A stretch of 64,000 nucleotides of DNA, from positions 4,729,549 through 4,793,548 of the forward strand of contig NC_044924.1 of NCBI RefSeq assembly GCF_003576645.1. The letters run 5' to 3'. Shown here one piece after another: positions 45,703 to 55,660 of the stretch (the stretch's first letter is position 1; every line of letters starts with the position of its first letter). This DNA is from Ipomoea triloba (lineage: Eukaryota; Streptophyta; Magnoliopsida; Solanales; Convolvulaceae). The position numbers and the translations under genes are program-made. The notes under the pieces were generated by a model. That model was not told the origin of the DNA, searched no databases, and was given only the letters and a program-made list of their open reading frames with translations.

Positions 45703-48700
45703 TTAGGCAGACAAGAAGCGGCTCATCCATGAGCGGAAACGCGACCATGCCAGCTCTACCGTGGCATTTTCAACATCAAACTCTCCCATGGTTCTCCTCC
45801 TCTGCACACCATCAGGGGAGGTGTTCATAAACGCGTGCCCAGCCTTTGGATAGAAGTACACTTCATGTGGAATTCCAGATGCCTTCAGCTTCTCCTCCAA
45901 AGCTTGCCCAGACTGGAAAACATATTTCATACTCCATTATAGTTATCGCAAGTTTCAGACACACATTTGTCTCAGGCACAACAAAAATGTTCAGCCCGTG
46001 TCATGGTAAATGCAGCATCAATGATTACATATATATTTGAAAACTAATTCCAGTCAACAATATGCAGCAAGGAACAAAGATGAAACATCAGATCAGATTA
46101 AAAGTAAAATAACCATGCACTGGAAAGAACAGTTACAGAATGGCAATAATCAGCATTTTACACGTCTTTTAATTGCATGTAAATAAGGTGTGAACATTTT
46201 CTTTTTCTCCCCTTAAACATTCATCCCTCTAAGATGTAGAAAATTATGAAAGCTACAATATGTTTTCAGGACTGATTAGACACTCAAAACTCAGTTCCAG
46301 GAGGTATTCTTATTTCATTATATGTGCATTTTTTAACAACTAAATGTGCAAACCTGGAAAATTCTGGTAAGTGCAGATTTTAGTATTCAAGTTTGCATAG
46401 TAAAGTTGGTGATAATTACGAAAATGCCACCACGTGTCCGCTTTTTTTTTTTTTTTTTAATCTGATATGATCAGTCAGATATTTCCAGATGTAAGACTGA
46501 GATTAGTTCTTAGTTTCAAGGTAATCTTAGATGAAAATGGAAGTAATCACATTACCTTGAAACATTACTGCCACATCAGCTTTGAGATAATATAACATTA
46601 CCATGTAATCTCATAACTTGCACCAAACAAGGTATATAACATTACCAATCTCACATTACCTAGGTAATCTAAGATTACCTAAACCAAACACCCCCTTAAA
46701 AGACATGTTACTATGTTAGACAAGTAAACCTGGTGACTAATTTAGCCTAGGTAATCTAAGATTTGTTTGACATAAAGATTGCTGAAGGTTAGGGGCCCAG
46801 GTGTTTGCATTTATAGTGCACATTCGTTGACTATTAAAGCACACAGCACCCTCCAATGCAGAAAATAAATTGTTGTAAAGTAGCTTTATCTTGTTCCCTT
46901 TGGGTTTTCCCCCTCCATAAGATGGGGAAAAAAAATATTGTAAAAAATGCATTTTGATGTTTCTGCTCAGAAAATATTTCTTCTGGAAAGGCACGTCAAA
47001 ACCGCACAATCACATCCATTGACTATTAAAGCAAACTCCAATGCATACAATAAATTGTTGTAAACAATGCATTTTGAAGTTCTGCTCGGAAATATTACTT
47101 TTGGAATAGCAAATCATACCCAAACAATCACTTTTTAAAACAATGTTTGAATATTCTTGAATAATTCCCCTCATCAGCTGATGCTATAGACTAATAGAAG
47201 GGTGCACAATAAAGCACAATCTATATAAAATTAAACAAGAACAAGGCAGCATACCTTTATATCTGAAAATCCAACAATACCATCTTCCTCACCAAAATGA
47301 GCCTGCACAGGTGCCTTAGCCTTGGCAGGGTCTGCAAGCTCAGCAGAAGGTACTCCATAGAATGCTACAACAGCATCAACACCCGGAACTAAAACAGAAC
47401 TTGCAATGGAAAGAGCGCCACCCATGCAGTATCCAGTAACTCCAACCTATGCCATAAAGTTTGGTGGTTATATAAATTCATAGATGAGATTCAATCATGA
47501 GAAGTACCAACTACACAATTTTTGGGAGTAATAAGACATGTACACGAAATTTTATCAATGATTGCAAGAGGTAGACAAAATAACTACCATTCACCTACTT
47601 TTAAACATCAAAATGGTGTTTATATGAGTGTGTAATTAGTGTACGGCTGTATTTAAGGTGGCACTCAAACAAATATGGTTCTCAAAATTTTAGAGTTATG
47701 TCTGGAAACAAAAAATGTGCAAAAGTATGCAAATTTAAGAAATCAAGCACCTCTCCAAGGAGATAAACTCAAATTACAAATGGCCTCCTGGCCCAACAAT
47801 TAAAAACATTAAAATTTCCATTAAAAAGTGGACAGAGAGATAGTACATATGTGCAAATTTTAAGAAAGCTGAATATCTACTACTATGGAACCATTTCTTT
47901 GGAGCAATTAAAGAGTTTTTTTCTTTTCTTTTCTTTTTTAATTTTAAATGTTTTGCAAAAGAAGAAAGAATATGCAAACTCCAAAGATAATTGCAATTCT
48001 CATCATATTACATCCTGATATATTACAAGTTATTTTACTTAAAAGTTTCATTTGAGAATTGAGATCATTAGATCAACAATACAAAGCAAAAAGAACCAAC
48101 CTTCTTTGAACCATTTGCCTTGAGCCAGTTAACTGAAGCCTGAATATCTTTGACGGCTCCCTGCCAGTCAAGGCCCTCCATCAAATGTTGTGCTTCTGCA
48201 ACATCTAACCCGACCTTTCCACGGTACAGACTAAAATTAAAAGAAAATAACAAGTTATACTCTTTGATTCTCTCAGAGAAGTGACAAATTGAACTAAACT
48301 AATGCACTAGGGGTCTTACTCAGGAATAAGTGCCTTGTAGCCAGAGTCAAATTGAGAGATTTTCTGAGCATGGTTTTTAATCTCATAGTCCACGCCCCAC
48401 CATTCCTGAAGCACAACAATTCCAGGAGCATCTTCTTTTCCAATTACATATGCATCAAATGTCTGTTTGATATTTTTAGCCAGAAGAAATGAAGAGAATA
48501 GGGATTTAGTTGCCATGAAGTGAAGCAACATCAAATGAAAAAACAGATGTAAAAGAATAAGTTCACAGAGAATTACAGTCAATTTTTCAGTATAAAGTAA
48601 CGAGAACAGAGACATTCTTCTCAGATTCGCATAGAAAGAAATCAAATGGAGAGCACTTACAAATAGTAGCTCAAACCTAATATTTCATTTCTTTCTGTAT

Positions 48701-49728
48701 TTCATTTGAAAAAAGAATACTTTGTAGATAAAAAGAGAATACCTAGGGTGCCCTAATACATTGATACTCAATAGTTTCTTCCCCTTCTTGTGAACCAATG
48801 CACAATAAGAAAGCGTTCTCATCTTTTTAATCAAATATTGAAGTAGGACACCCCAAAGTTACTCTAGACAGCTAGACAAGCACTTAAATCCTCAAAGTTT
48901 CAAATTAAGTACCTAATGTTTCATATTAAGCAACTGCAAACCTAAGTTGCATGAAAACTGACAAATTTGCTGCTCAAGTGGGTAGAGAACAAGAGGAACT
49001 CATCCGATTGAAGTTGACTATGAACTAGGTGATCAAAAATATAAATAGCTACAACTAGTAATAAGAACCCAAGATCAACTAGTAATATAACTATATAAGC
49101 AACTACGCACTCTTATTAAACTCAACCAGATCTTGATCGGATGAATCTCATTACATGCTTATGATTTTCCCATTTACCTTGTTTTTAATAATGGAAAATT
49201 TTCAGTGCTTCTTTTTACATTTTTCTTAAGGCATCATAAGGTAAATGGACTATACAGCTAAAAATTACTCCGAGTAGAAAAATCTTATACAACTTTATAG
49301 TGTGATTATCGACTTCAAACGGATTCTTATTTCTCCTGTTTGAAAAAAAAAAAAAACGCACTAATTTTTCTAGTTGTTTGACTGTTTAAAGCATTTCTTA
49401 ATACAGAAAATGGAGTATACAACCAGAAAGAATTCAACCGCGCTGCATTTACAATGGAAGAACAGGAAAACACGTTTAACCGGTATGGAAATGATTATTA
49501 AAGAGAATTATTATTTAAAAAAAAAAAAAAAAAAGATACGGGAGAGTAACGGATACATACAGTGTCGTCTCTCTGAATCTGAACTTTCTTGAAGGGAGCA
49601 GATGAGTCAGCCATGGCACGAACCTGAAGCCGAGAACCGGAGACGGAGAGAGGAGAGACTTTCCGTACAAGCGAGATGGTCGGAGCTGCTCTGATGCCGG
49701 CGAAGAATCTAGAACAAGTACTAGTCAT
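45703..49728 (-). CDS. Dienelactone hydrolase family protein, five exons
   Basis: Exons on the minus strand are 49728-49561, 48462-48320, 48230-48101, 47446-47255 and 45912-45703; 280 aa from the first ATG. From MADSSAPFKK (residue 39, ATG at 49612-49614) onward it matches plant cytosolic carboxymethylenebutenolidase-like proteins. The alpha/beta hydrolase fold shows WWGVDYEIKNHA, the nucleophile elbow GYCMGG (Cys154), FGEEDGIV (Asp202) and GHAFMN (His237), the Cys-Asp-His triad of dienelactone hydrolases. The bacterial enzymes open dienelactones in chloroaromatic breakdown; the plant substrate is not established. Residues 1-38 are rich in Ser, Arg and Val like an organelle transit peptide. 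The 1.3-kb last intron contains a MITE and an internal duplication. Confidence 0.93.
46503..46700. mobile_element. MITE in the last intron of the dienelactone hydrolase gene
   Basis: GGTAATCTTAGAT near 46520 and AGGTAATCTAAGATTACCT at 46660-46680 are inverted partners around AACATTACC motifs; the right edge continues AAACCAAACACCCCC. Similar CTAGGTAATCTAAGAT recurs at 46747. Superfamily uncertain. Confidence 0.5.
46817..47118. repeat. Imperfect tandem duplication in the same intron
   Basis: GTTGACTATTAAAGCACA ... CCAATGCAGAAAATAAATTG ... TTTCTGCTCAGAAAATATT is repeated at about 47018-47118 (ATTGACTATTAAAGCAAAC, AATAAATTGTTGTAAAC, TTCTGCTCGGAAATATT). Confidence 0.8.
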
Positions 49729-49743
49729 GGCTTCTACAGAGAG

Positions 49744-49752
49744 TTTTATATA
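49744..49752 (-). promoter_or_regulatory. TATA box very near the first ATG of the dienelactone hydrolase gene
   Basis: TATATAAAA on the minus strand is only about 16-24 bp upstream of the ATG at 49728. With usual TATA spacing, transcription would start at or after that ATG and favour the start at 49614. Confidence 0.5.
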
Positions 49753-49885
49753 GGTTTTTATTTACTTTTTTTCTTTCTTTCTTTCTGAATGATGTGATGA
49801 TAGCAGTGACAGTGTGACACTGCGTTACTTGGAATACGGCGCCGTTTTGGTGACCTTTTTCTTTTCGATTCCTTTCGATTTTTAT

Positions 49886-49923
49886 TGGGCTTGGGCCATC
49901 TAAAGGGTAAATTTGGGTGGGCT
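49886..49923 (+). promoter_or_regulatory. TGGGCY boxes upstream of the dienelactone hydrolase gene
   Basis: TGGGCT (49886), TGGGCC (49892) and TGGGCT (49918) cluster 160-200 bp upstream of the start codon, as in promoters of housekeeping genes controlled by TCP factors. Function inferred. Confidence 0.4.
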
Positions 49924-49974
49924 GAAAATGGTTTGGGCGAGTCCTTTTGGTCTCCCGTGACGATTCCGGCAATT

Positions 49975-50125
49975 TTTGACGGGTAACTCGTAATTTGATC
50001 TATTTGATCAAAAATAATAAGTTTGAGAGTTTAATTGACCTTTTTAAAAATTTAAGGCCGTAATTGACTTTTGGTGTATAGTTTAGAGGTCTATTTGATC
50101 TTTTTTCAAAAACAAAAACCATTAA
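49975..50125. repeat. Transposon-like segment
   Basis: Strings such as GGTCTATTTGATC and TTAATTGACCTTTTT repeat loosely and resemble the ends of common plant MITEs. Boundaries not resolved. Confidence 0.3.
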
Positions 50126-50480
50126 AATATACTAAGATTTCAAAATCACAAAGATGGATTATTGTGTGAGTGTTACATATATAGTATTACGGTCAACATA
50201 TCACACATTAATTATAATTAAATTTTTCACCAAATCAATGTAATGTTACAAATATTTAATTTGTAGATTAATTTCACGTATTAAAATGAAGAAAAATATT
50301 TAAAAATGCATGAGAAAAGTCAAAAAACAATTATAATATACTAAAAATTGTGAAATCACAAAGATTAATTATTGTGTAAATATTGTATTACGGTCAACAT
50401 ATCATGCATTAATCATAATTAAGTTTTCCACCAAAGCAATGTAATGTTAGAAATATTTGTAGGTTAATTTAAGTGAGTAT
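50126..50480. repeat. Tandem duplication, period about 207 bp
   Basis: ATATACTAAGATTTC... CACAAAGATGGATTATTGTG, TATTACGGTCAACATATCA and CAATGTAATGTTA recur in the same order from about 50333. The second copy is shorter. Confidence 0.85.
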
Positions 50481-50587
50481 TTGTTTGGTTTGTGGAAAAT
50501 ATTTGAGGGGAATAGAATTGAAATTCCATGAAAACTAATTACTAGGAAGATGAATTTCAGCTAAACACTTTGTGCACAAATGGCATG

Positions 50588-50685
50588 TATGTATGAGAGG
50601 TCATGAGATCTAGTCTCAGTGGAGGTGAACGCTTCAATAGGTTGAGAAAGTATATTTGAACAGATACTACAATGTATTAAAATAT
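50588..50685 (+). mobile_element. SINE copy, head damaged
   Basis: GATCTAGTCTCAGTGGAGGT, GCTTCAATAGGTTGAGAAAG and ACAGATACTACAATGTATT match the body of the SINE at 7371-7525. The tRNA-like head is degraded. Confidence 0.7.
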
Positions 50686-50693
50686 ATATATAT

Positions 50694-50833
50694 TTTAACT
50701 TGTGGGCTAGATGAAGGTTTTTATTATTTGGTCTAACCCAGGCTTACCCATAATTTAATCGGATTTTAGCTTGTGGGCTAGATCAAGGTTTTTATTATTT
50801 GGGCTAACCCAGACTTACCCATAATTTAATCGG
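50694..50833. repeat. 70-bp tandem duplication
   Basis: Units at 50694-50763 and 50764-50833 share CTTGTGGGCTAGAT, AAGGTTTTTATTATTTG and CTTACCCATAATTTAATCGG, with a few mismatches. Confidence 0.9.
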
Positions 50834-51370
50834 ACATTAATAAATGTATTAACTCTAAACTAAAAAAATTGAAGAAAATATTTTAATCTAGCTTTAAGGT
50901 TGTGGGTCGAGTCATGCTCATATTGTTTGTCTTGGCCTAATAACTTAATCCATATTTTAACCGGTTTAGCACTTTAGCCTAGTCCATTTGAAATAATAAC
51001 TAGACATATAGCGGGTTAAGTCACCTATTTGACACAACCCGTGGAGAGATAACTAAATGCCGGAGAGTAATTCAAAAAATATGTCTTAAATAAAAATTTT
51101 GAAAAACATTTTTACTAAAATGAGTATTTATCATTGAATAAATAAATAAATACAAAAATAAAATATCGAGAAAATCATAGAGCATTGTGTAGAATGACGA
51201 TATTCATTAACAAGACAAATGACTAAGAAATTGGGTCAAATTGAATTCAAACATTTTTTTTCATAATGAGCACTACAACACATACATTATATTTGTCAAG
51301 TGTAAATAGAATTTCTCAATCCATGGTCAGATTACAAATGCACTAAAATTTCCTAGTCAACCCTTTTGAG

Positions 51371-51569
51371 GGAAAAAGACACTAATGTAACCAAAATCAA
51401 AAAAATTGACAAAAATATAAAATTTTTAAATTTTGGACAAAAATGTGAAAAACTCTTTTCCCAAATGCGTTTCTTGTAACAGAGTTTTTTTTACATTTTT
51501 GTCCATAATTTAAAATTTTCATATTTTAGTCAATTCATTTGATTTTGGTTACATTAGTGTCTCTTTCCC
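51371..51569. mobile_element. 199-bp fold-back MITE with 9-bp target duplication
   Basis: Left GGAAAAAGACACTAATGTAA and right-end complement GGGAAAGAGACACTAATGTA are inverted repeats continuing through CCAAAATCA. CCTTTTGAG flanks it at 51362-51370 and 51570-51578. Non-coding. Confidence 0.85.
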
Positions 51570-51649
51570 CCTTTTGAGAGAGGGGTACCCCAACTTCACT
51601 CAAGAAAACACATAGGGTGAGATGTAGGGCTCTCATCTCTCAATGTAAA

Positions 51650-51892
51650 AATAAAGTAACTTTAATTTGAATTTGTCTCTTTTCCCCATCAATTTTGCTC
51701 CCCTCATTGACAAACCTACATTGCATAAAAATGGATTAAATTAACATGTCAGAAACATTTGATGTGGATCCTACAACATGAAAATTACCATCGACAACCC
51801 TCACTTTTGCTCTCACCACTAACTCATTAGAAGATCTCATACATTTGTTTAACTTTCATCATCGTGAAGATGCTTTATCACAACTCATCAGG
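51650..51892 (+). pseudogene. Broken copy 1 of the CNOT9-like exon 1 and leader
   Basis: Homologous to the 5' UTR and exon 1 of the CNOT9-like gene (63300-63022), in opposite orientation. The ATG at 51731 is kept, but the third codon is TAA and a TGG has become TGA. Readable remnants include GAAACATTTGATGTGGATCC and CATCATCGTGAAGATGCTTT. Confidence 0.9.
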
Positions 51893-51894
51893 AT

Positions 51895-52133
51895 ATTACC
51901 ATTGACAACTCCACATCAATTTTGCTTCCCTCATTATACCCTACATGACATGCAAATGGATTAGATCAACTTGTCAGAAACACTTGATGTGGATCCTAGA
52001 GCATGTGAATTACCATTGAAAACTTTCACTCCTATTGTCACTGTCACTAATCCACCGAAACCGGCTGGAGGAATTAATGCATATGCTTCACTTCCCTTCT
52101 CATCATGAAAATGCCTTATTACTGTTTGTTAGG
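51895..52133 (+). pseudogene. Broken copy 2 of the CNOT9-like exon 1
   Basis: Tandem to copy 1 and in the same orientation, with ATG at 51956 and TAG as the third codon. It extends past the exon 1 donor site into intron-like sequence (GGATATTAACTATTT against AGGTATTAACTATTT), with the donor GT changed to AT. Retention of intron sequence shows a DNA-level duplication, not a retrocopy. Confidence 0.9.
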
Positions 52134-52189
52134 ATATTAACTATTTAAATTCAAGTTGAATTATAAATAGCTAATATCTTAATAAGTTA

Positions 52190-52500
52190 AATTATAAATA
52201 ACTAATATCATAACGATATGTGACAAGGCATCTTCATGAAGAAGAGGGACATGAAGCAACGCATCAATTCCTCCAATGTGACTTCCAGTGGGTCGTCAAT
52301 GGCGATGGCAACATGATCATCAATGGTAATTCACTAATTTCTATGTTTTGGAATCCGCATCAAGTGTTTCCAGCAAGTTGATCTAGTTTATTTGCATGTA
52401 ATGTAAGGTTTGTCGACGAGGGGAGCAAAACATACGAGGAAAAGAGATTAATTCAAAGTAAACTTACTTTTAAAAAAAACATGGAGTCATGGAGAGATAA
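52190..52500 (-). pseudogene. Broken copy 3 of the CNOT9-like exon 1, inverted
   Basis: On the plus strand, GTGACAAGGCATCTTC, GAAGCAACGCATCAATTCCT and AATCCGCATCAAGTGTTTCC match the antisense of exon 1 of the CNOT9-like gene; the ATG is destroyed. The leader (GAGGAAAAGAGATTAA) and then the upstream region continue to the right exactly as in the real gene. Confidence 0.88.
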
Positions 52501-52518
52501 GACTAGGAAATGGTGGGC

Positions 52519-53398
52519 ATTTATAATCCGAACATGAAGTGAACGGTGAATATGTGTAGGTGGTTGGTAGGAAGTTTTCGTGGGACAAATATACATCAGA
52601 TTCTATTTGCAATTGACAAATGTTATTTATGCAATGTAATCTCACGCATTATGGAAAAAATTAAATAAAAACATTGAATTTGGTTCAAACTAATTTCTTG
52701 ATCACGTGTCTTGTTAATGTGTAACGGCAGAACATTTATAATTTGATCATGGATTTGAGTGAAAGGTGAATGTGGGTGGTAGTTGGTAGGAGAGTTTTGT
52801 GAAACTGATGTATGTTGAATTTTGTTTATGATTATTGACAAATGTAATTCATGCGGTGTAATTTCTTGCACTATGGAAAAAAAAACAAAAAATTTAAATT
52901 GATTTCAATTTAATTTCTTAATCATGTATCGTGTTGATGTAATGGTGGTGCGTTTATAATCTAGTCATGGATTGAAGTTAAAGGTGAAGGTGGGTGGCAG
53001 TTGGTATGAAGTTTTTGCGAGACAGATGTATGTCAAAATTTGTTTATGATTGACAAACGTAATTCATGCAATGTAATCTCGCGCAATATGGAACAAAATA
53101 AAAAAATTTAAATTCAATTCGATCACTTCAATTTCTTGATCACGTGTCTCGTTAATGTAACGGTGCTGCATTTATAATTTGGTCATAGATTAGAGTGAAA
53201 GGTGAATGTGGGTGACAATTGGTAGTAGGATTTTGTGGGACAGATGTATGCCAAATTTTGTTTATAATTCAAAAATGCAATTTATATAATGTAATTTCAA
53301 ACATTATAAAAAATAAAAAATTCAATTCATATCAATTCAATTTTTTGATTACGTTTATTATTAATGTATAATGCTGTCATCCAACAAAGTACTATAGT
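52519..53398 (-). repeat. Four tandem copies (about 217 bp) of the CNOT9-like upstream region
   Basis: Units begin with a TTTATAAT TATA-like string at about 52527, 52733, 52949 and 53167, then AGTGAACGGTGAATG or variants, GACAAATGTAATTCATGC, and TTGATCACGTGTC. The real gene has one such unit at about 63335-63575. The last array unit ends ATGCTGTCATCCAACAAAG, as does the genuine upstream region. Confidence 0.9.
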
Positions 53399-53584
53399 TT
53401 TCTTGATATTTTTAATTGTTTTTGTATTTATTTATTATTTTGTCATCTATCCATTGTTAAAATCTGCGATAATTTTGAAAATTTCATTGTTGCACCGAAA
53501 AATGCATGGCCCCCACAAGAGTTTGGTCAAACGGCGAAACCAGGCTGTCCAGGAGCCTTTTCTTCCCTCCTTCAACGCAATTCT

Positions 53585-53950
53585 TATACCATTGATCAAT
53601 GTTCATATTGTATTGTGGATCAAAATTAAAATAACATTCAAATTATTTATTTTTAAGGGGCTACTTTTACTAAGGATTGTGATTCTGTGGACCATCGCCA
53701 AAACGATATCATTTTAAAATTTTCTATTAATAATGGTAGACGTTAAATTCCATTATGGTCCATTTGACCATTAGCAACCTATCTTATTATTCAATTTCAT
53801 TTTATACATACTTTAGTTTCATTACAGTAGTATTACGGTATATTCTAATTCAACTACAGTTTTATTTGACAATATATACTCAATATGTGAAATCTATTAT
53901 TCAGTTTCATTTTATACACACTATAGAGACTAATATTCAAGTACATCTAC
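53585..53950. repeat. Transposon-like segment sharing blocks with 20917-21500 and 42811-43114
   Basis: TTATACCATTGATCAATG and TTCATATTGTATTGTG parallel the element at 42811. CTGTGGACCATCGCCAAAAC follows. At 53790-53935, TTCATTTTATACATACT and CAACTACAGTTTTATTTGAC are the complement of the 111-bp tandem unit at 20917-21353. Confidence 0.55.
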
Positions 53951-54624
53951 ATATTTCCATGAGACCCTTCGTAAATGCACACGAGCTAATACATGAATGC
54001 ACACATGGTAGATTGTGACACTCATGTTGAGCAAATTACACACAATCTAGTATCTGTGCATTCGTGTAGACGTGTAGTAGCTTGTGTGCAGTTATGAAGG
54101 GTCTCACAGAACTCACAGGAAGAGATGATATCATTTGATTATTATTCATATATATTGAACAGAGTAAATGCTATATATTGAGGGAAAGTAACACAAAAAG
54201 TTATAACCAAAGAGATTAACTCCAATTGAAATTGCCCTAAAGCTAAGGCTATCCTTATCCTTGTAAATATCTCTCACTTTTTAAAATGAGTCTTACTTTC
54301 ACATCATTAAATTTATAAATTTTTTACTATTTATTCTACATCCTGTAAATCTCTTTCACTTTCATATTATATTATAAATATAATAATGAAATAATATTAA
54401 AAGATTTTTTTTTAAAGTAAAAGTTGAAATGATTAGCAGAAAAAGCTACTACATTGTTTATCTCTCCACTTTCTAAGTTAGCAATTTTTCTCTCCCTTTG
54501 CTATCCACGTAGGTGGAAAATCCAAAAATGAAAAAAAAAAAAAAAATCTCTCTCTTGTCACATAATTTAGCAAGGCATTCAATTTATGGGATGAGGTTAG
54601 TCTAAGTACCATAGACTTGCTAAA
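53951..54624. other. Spacer, no gene seen
   Basis: AT-rich sequence with a short TGTGCA/TGCACA inverted motif near 53970-54090. No supported gene. Confidence 0.35.
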
Positions 54625-54720
54625 ACCTTGTGGTCTAGTGGCACTGATTGCACTCCCATATAGAATGGTGGGTTTGAGCACAGATAGTACAAGTACCATG
54701 TACTTGAAGATGTGAGGTTA
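54625..54720 (+). mobile_element. SINE head fragment
   Basis: CCTTGTGGTCTAGTGGCACT (A-box-like) and GGTGGGTTTGAGC (B-box-like) at proper spacing match the head of the SINE at 7371-7525. The 3' body is missing or replaced. Confidence 0.6.
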
Positions 54721-55129
54721 ATTTCATGACCTTGAAGAACGCCTTTGAATTTTAAGAAGAGTGATGGTAAAATGAAAAAGAGAGTTTTTCCTTAACCTCC
54801 AATTTAATCCATTAGTTTCTTCTTTTCTTTTTTTTACATAATATTACAATAACTAATTGGTGCACACATGCTAATTTCAGATAATCTTTGTCCAAAAATT
54901 TTACAAGAACTAGAAGTGATAAAAAAAATTCAAAATCAATAGACTAATAATGAAAAATAATATTAATAGTTGAAGATTATAGGTAAAAATAACATCAAAT
55001 CCAATGAATAAAAGTGAAAAAAATATTCTTCATCATTAACACATCCACTTGTCCATTTAGTATTTATCTTGAACAACTCCAACCCTTATTCATCCTGCAA
55101 CTACATTTGCCAAAATAATTATTTTAATA
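54721..55129. other. AT-rich spacer, no gene seen
   Basis: No gene or clear repeat beyond A/T runs. Confidence 0.35.
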
Positions 55130-55610
55130 GAAAATTCAACAACATCATACCATAAATCAACCATATGATAAAAATACTATAAATCCATCCATAATAACTA
55201 TATACATTCAACAATAGCATAACATAAATCCGCCCATATTTAAAATCATATGGTAAAAATACTATAAATCCTTCCAAAATAACTATATACATTCAGCAAC
55301 ACATCATATCATAAGTTTGGTCATAACTAAAATCATATGGTATAATTATCATAAATCCATATCCATATATCCATAATAACTATATACACTCAATAGCATC
55401 ATATCGTAAATCCGGCCATAACTAAAATCATATGGTAAAAATGTCATAAATCCATCCTAAATAACTATATACATTCAACAGCATCATCATATCATAAATC
55501 TGGCCATAACAAAAATATACGGTAAAAATACCATAAATTCATCACTAATAAATATATACATTCAACAACATCATACAATAAATCCATAGTTAAAACAATA
55601 TGACAAAACA
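55130..55610. repeat. Satellite-like tandem array, about five to six units of 85-95 bp
   Basis: Recurring order AAATCATATGGTAAAAAT, ATCATAAATCCATCC, ATAACTATATACATTCAACA, ATCATATCATAAATC. Units are irregular. The array ends about 50 bp from the stop codon of the CNOT9-like gene. Confidence 0.85.
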
Positions 55611-55660
55611 AATTATACAGTAATTTTTAGCATACTGTAAATGGAGAAGGGAAAGAATTC

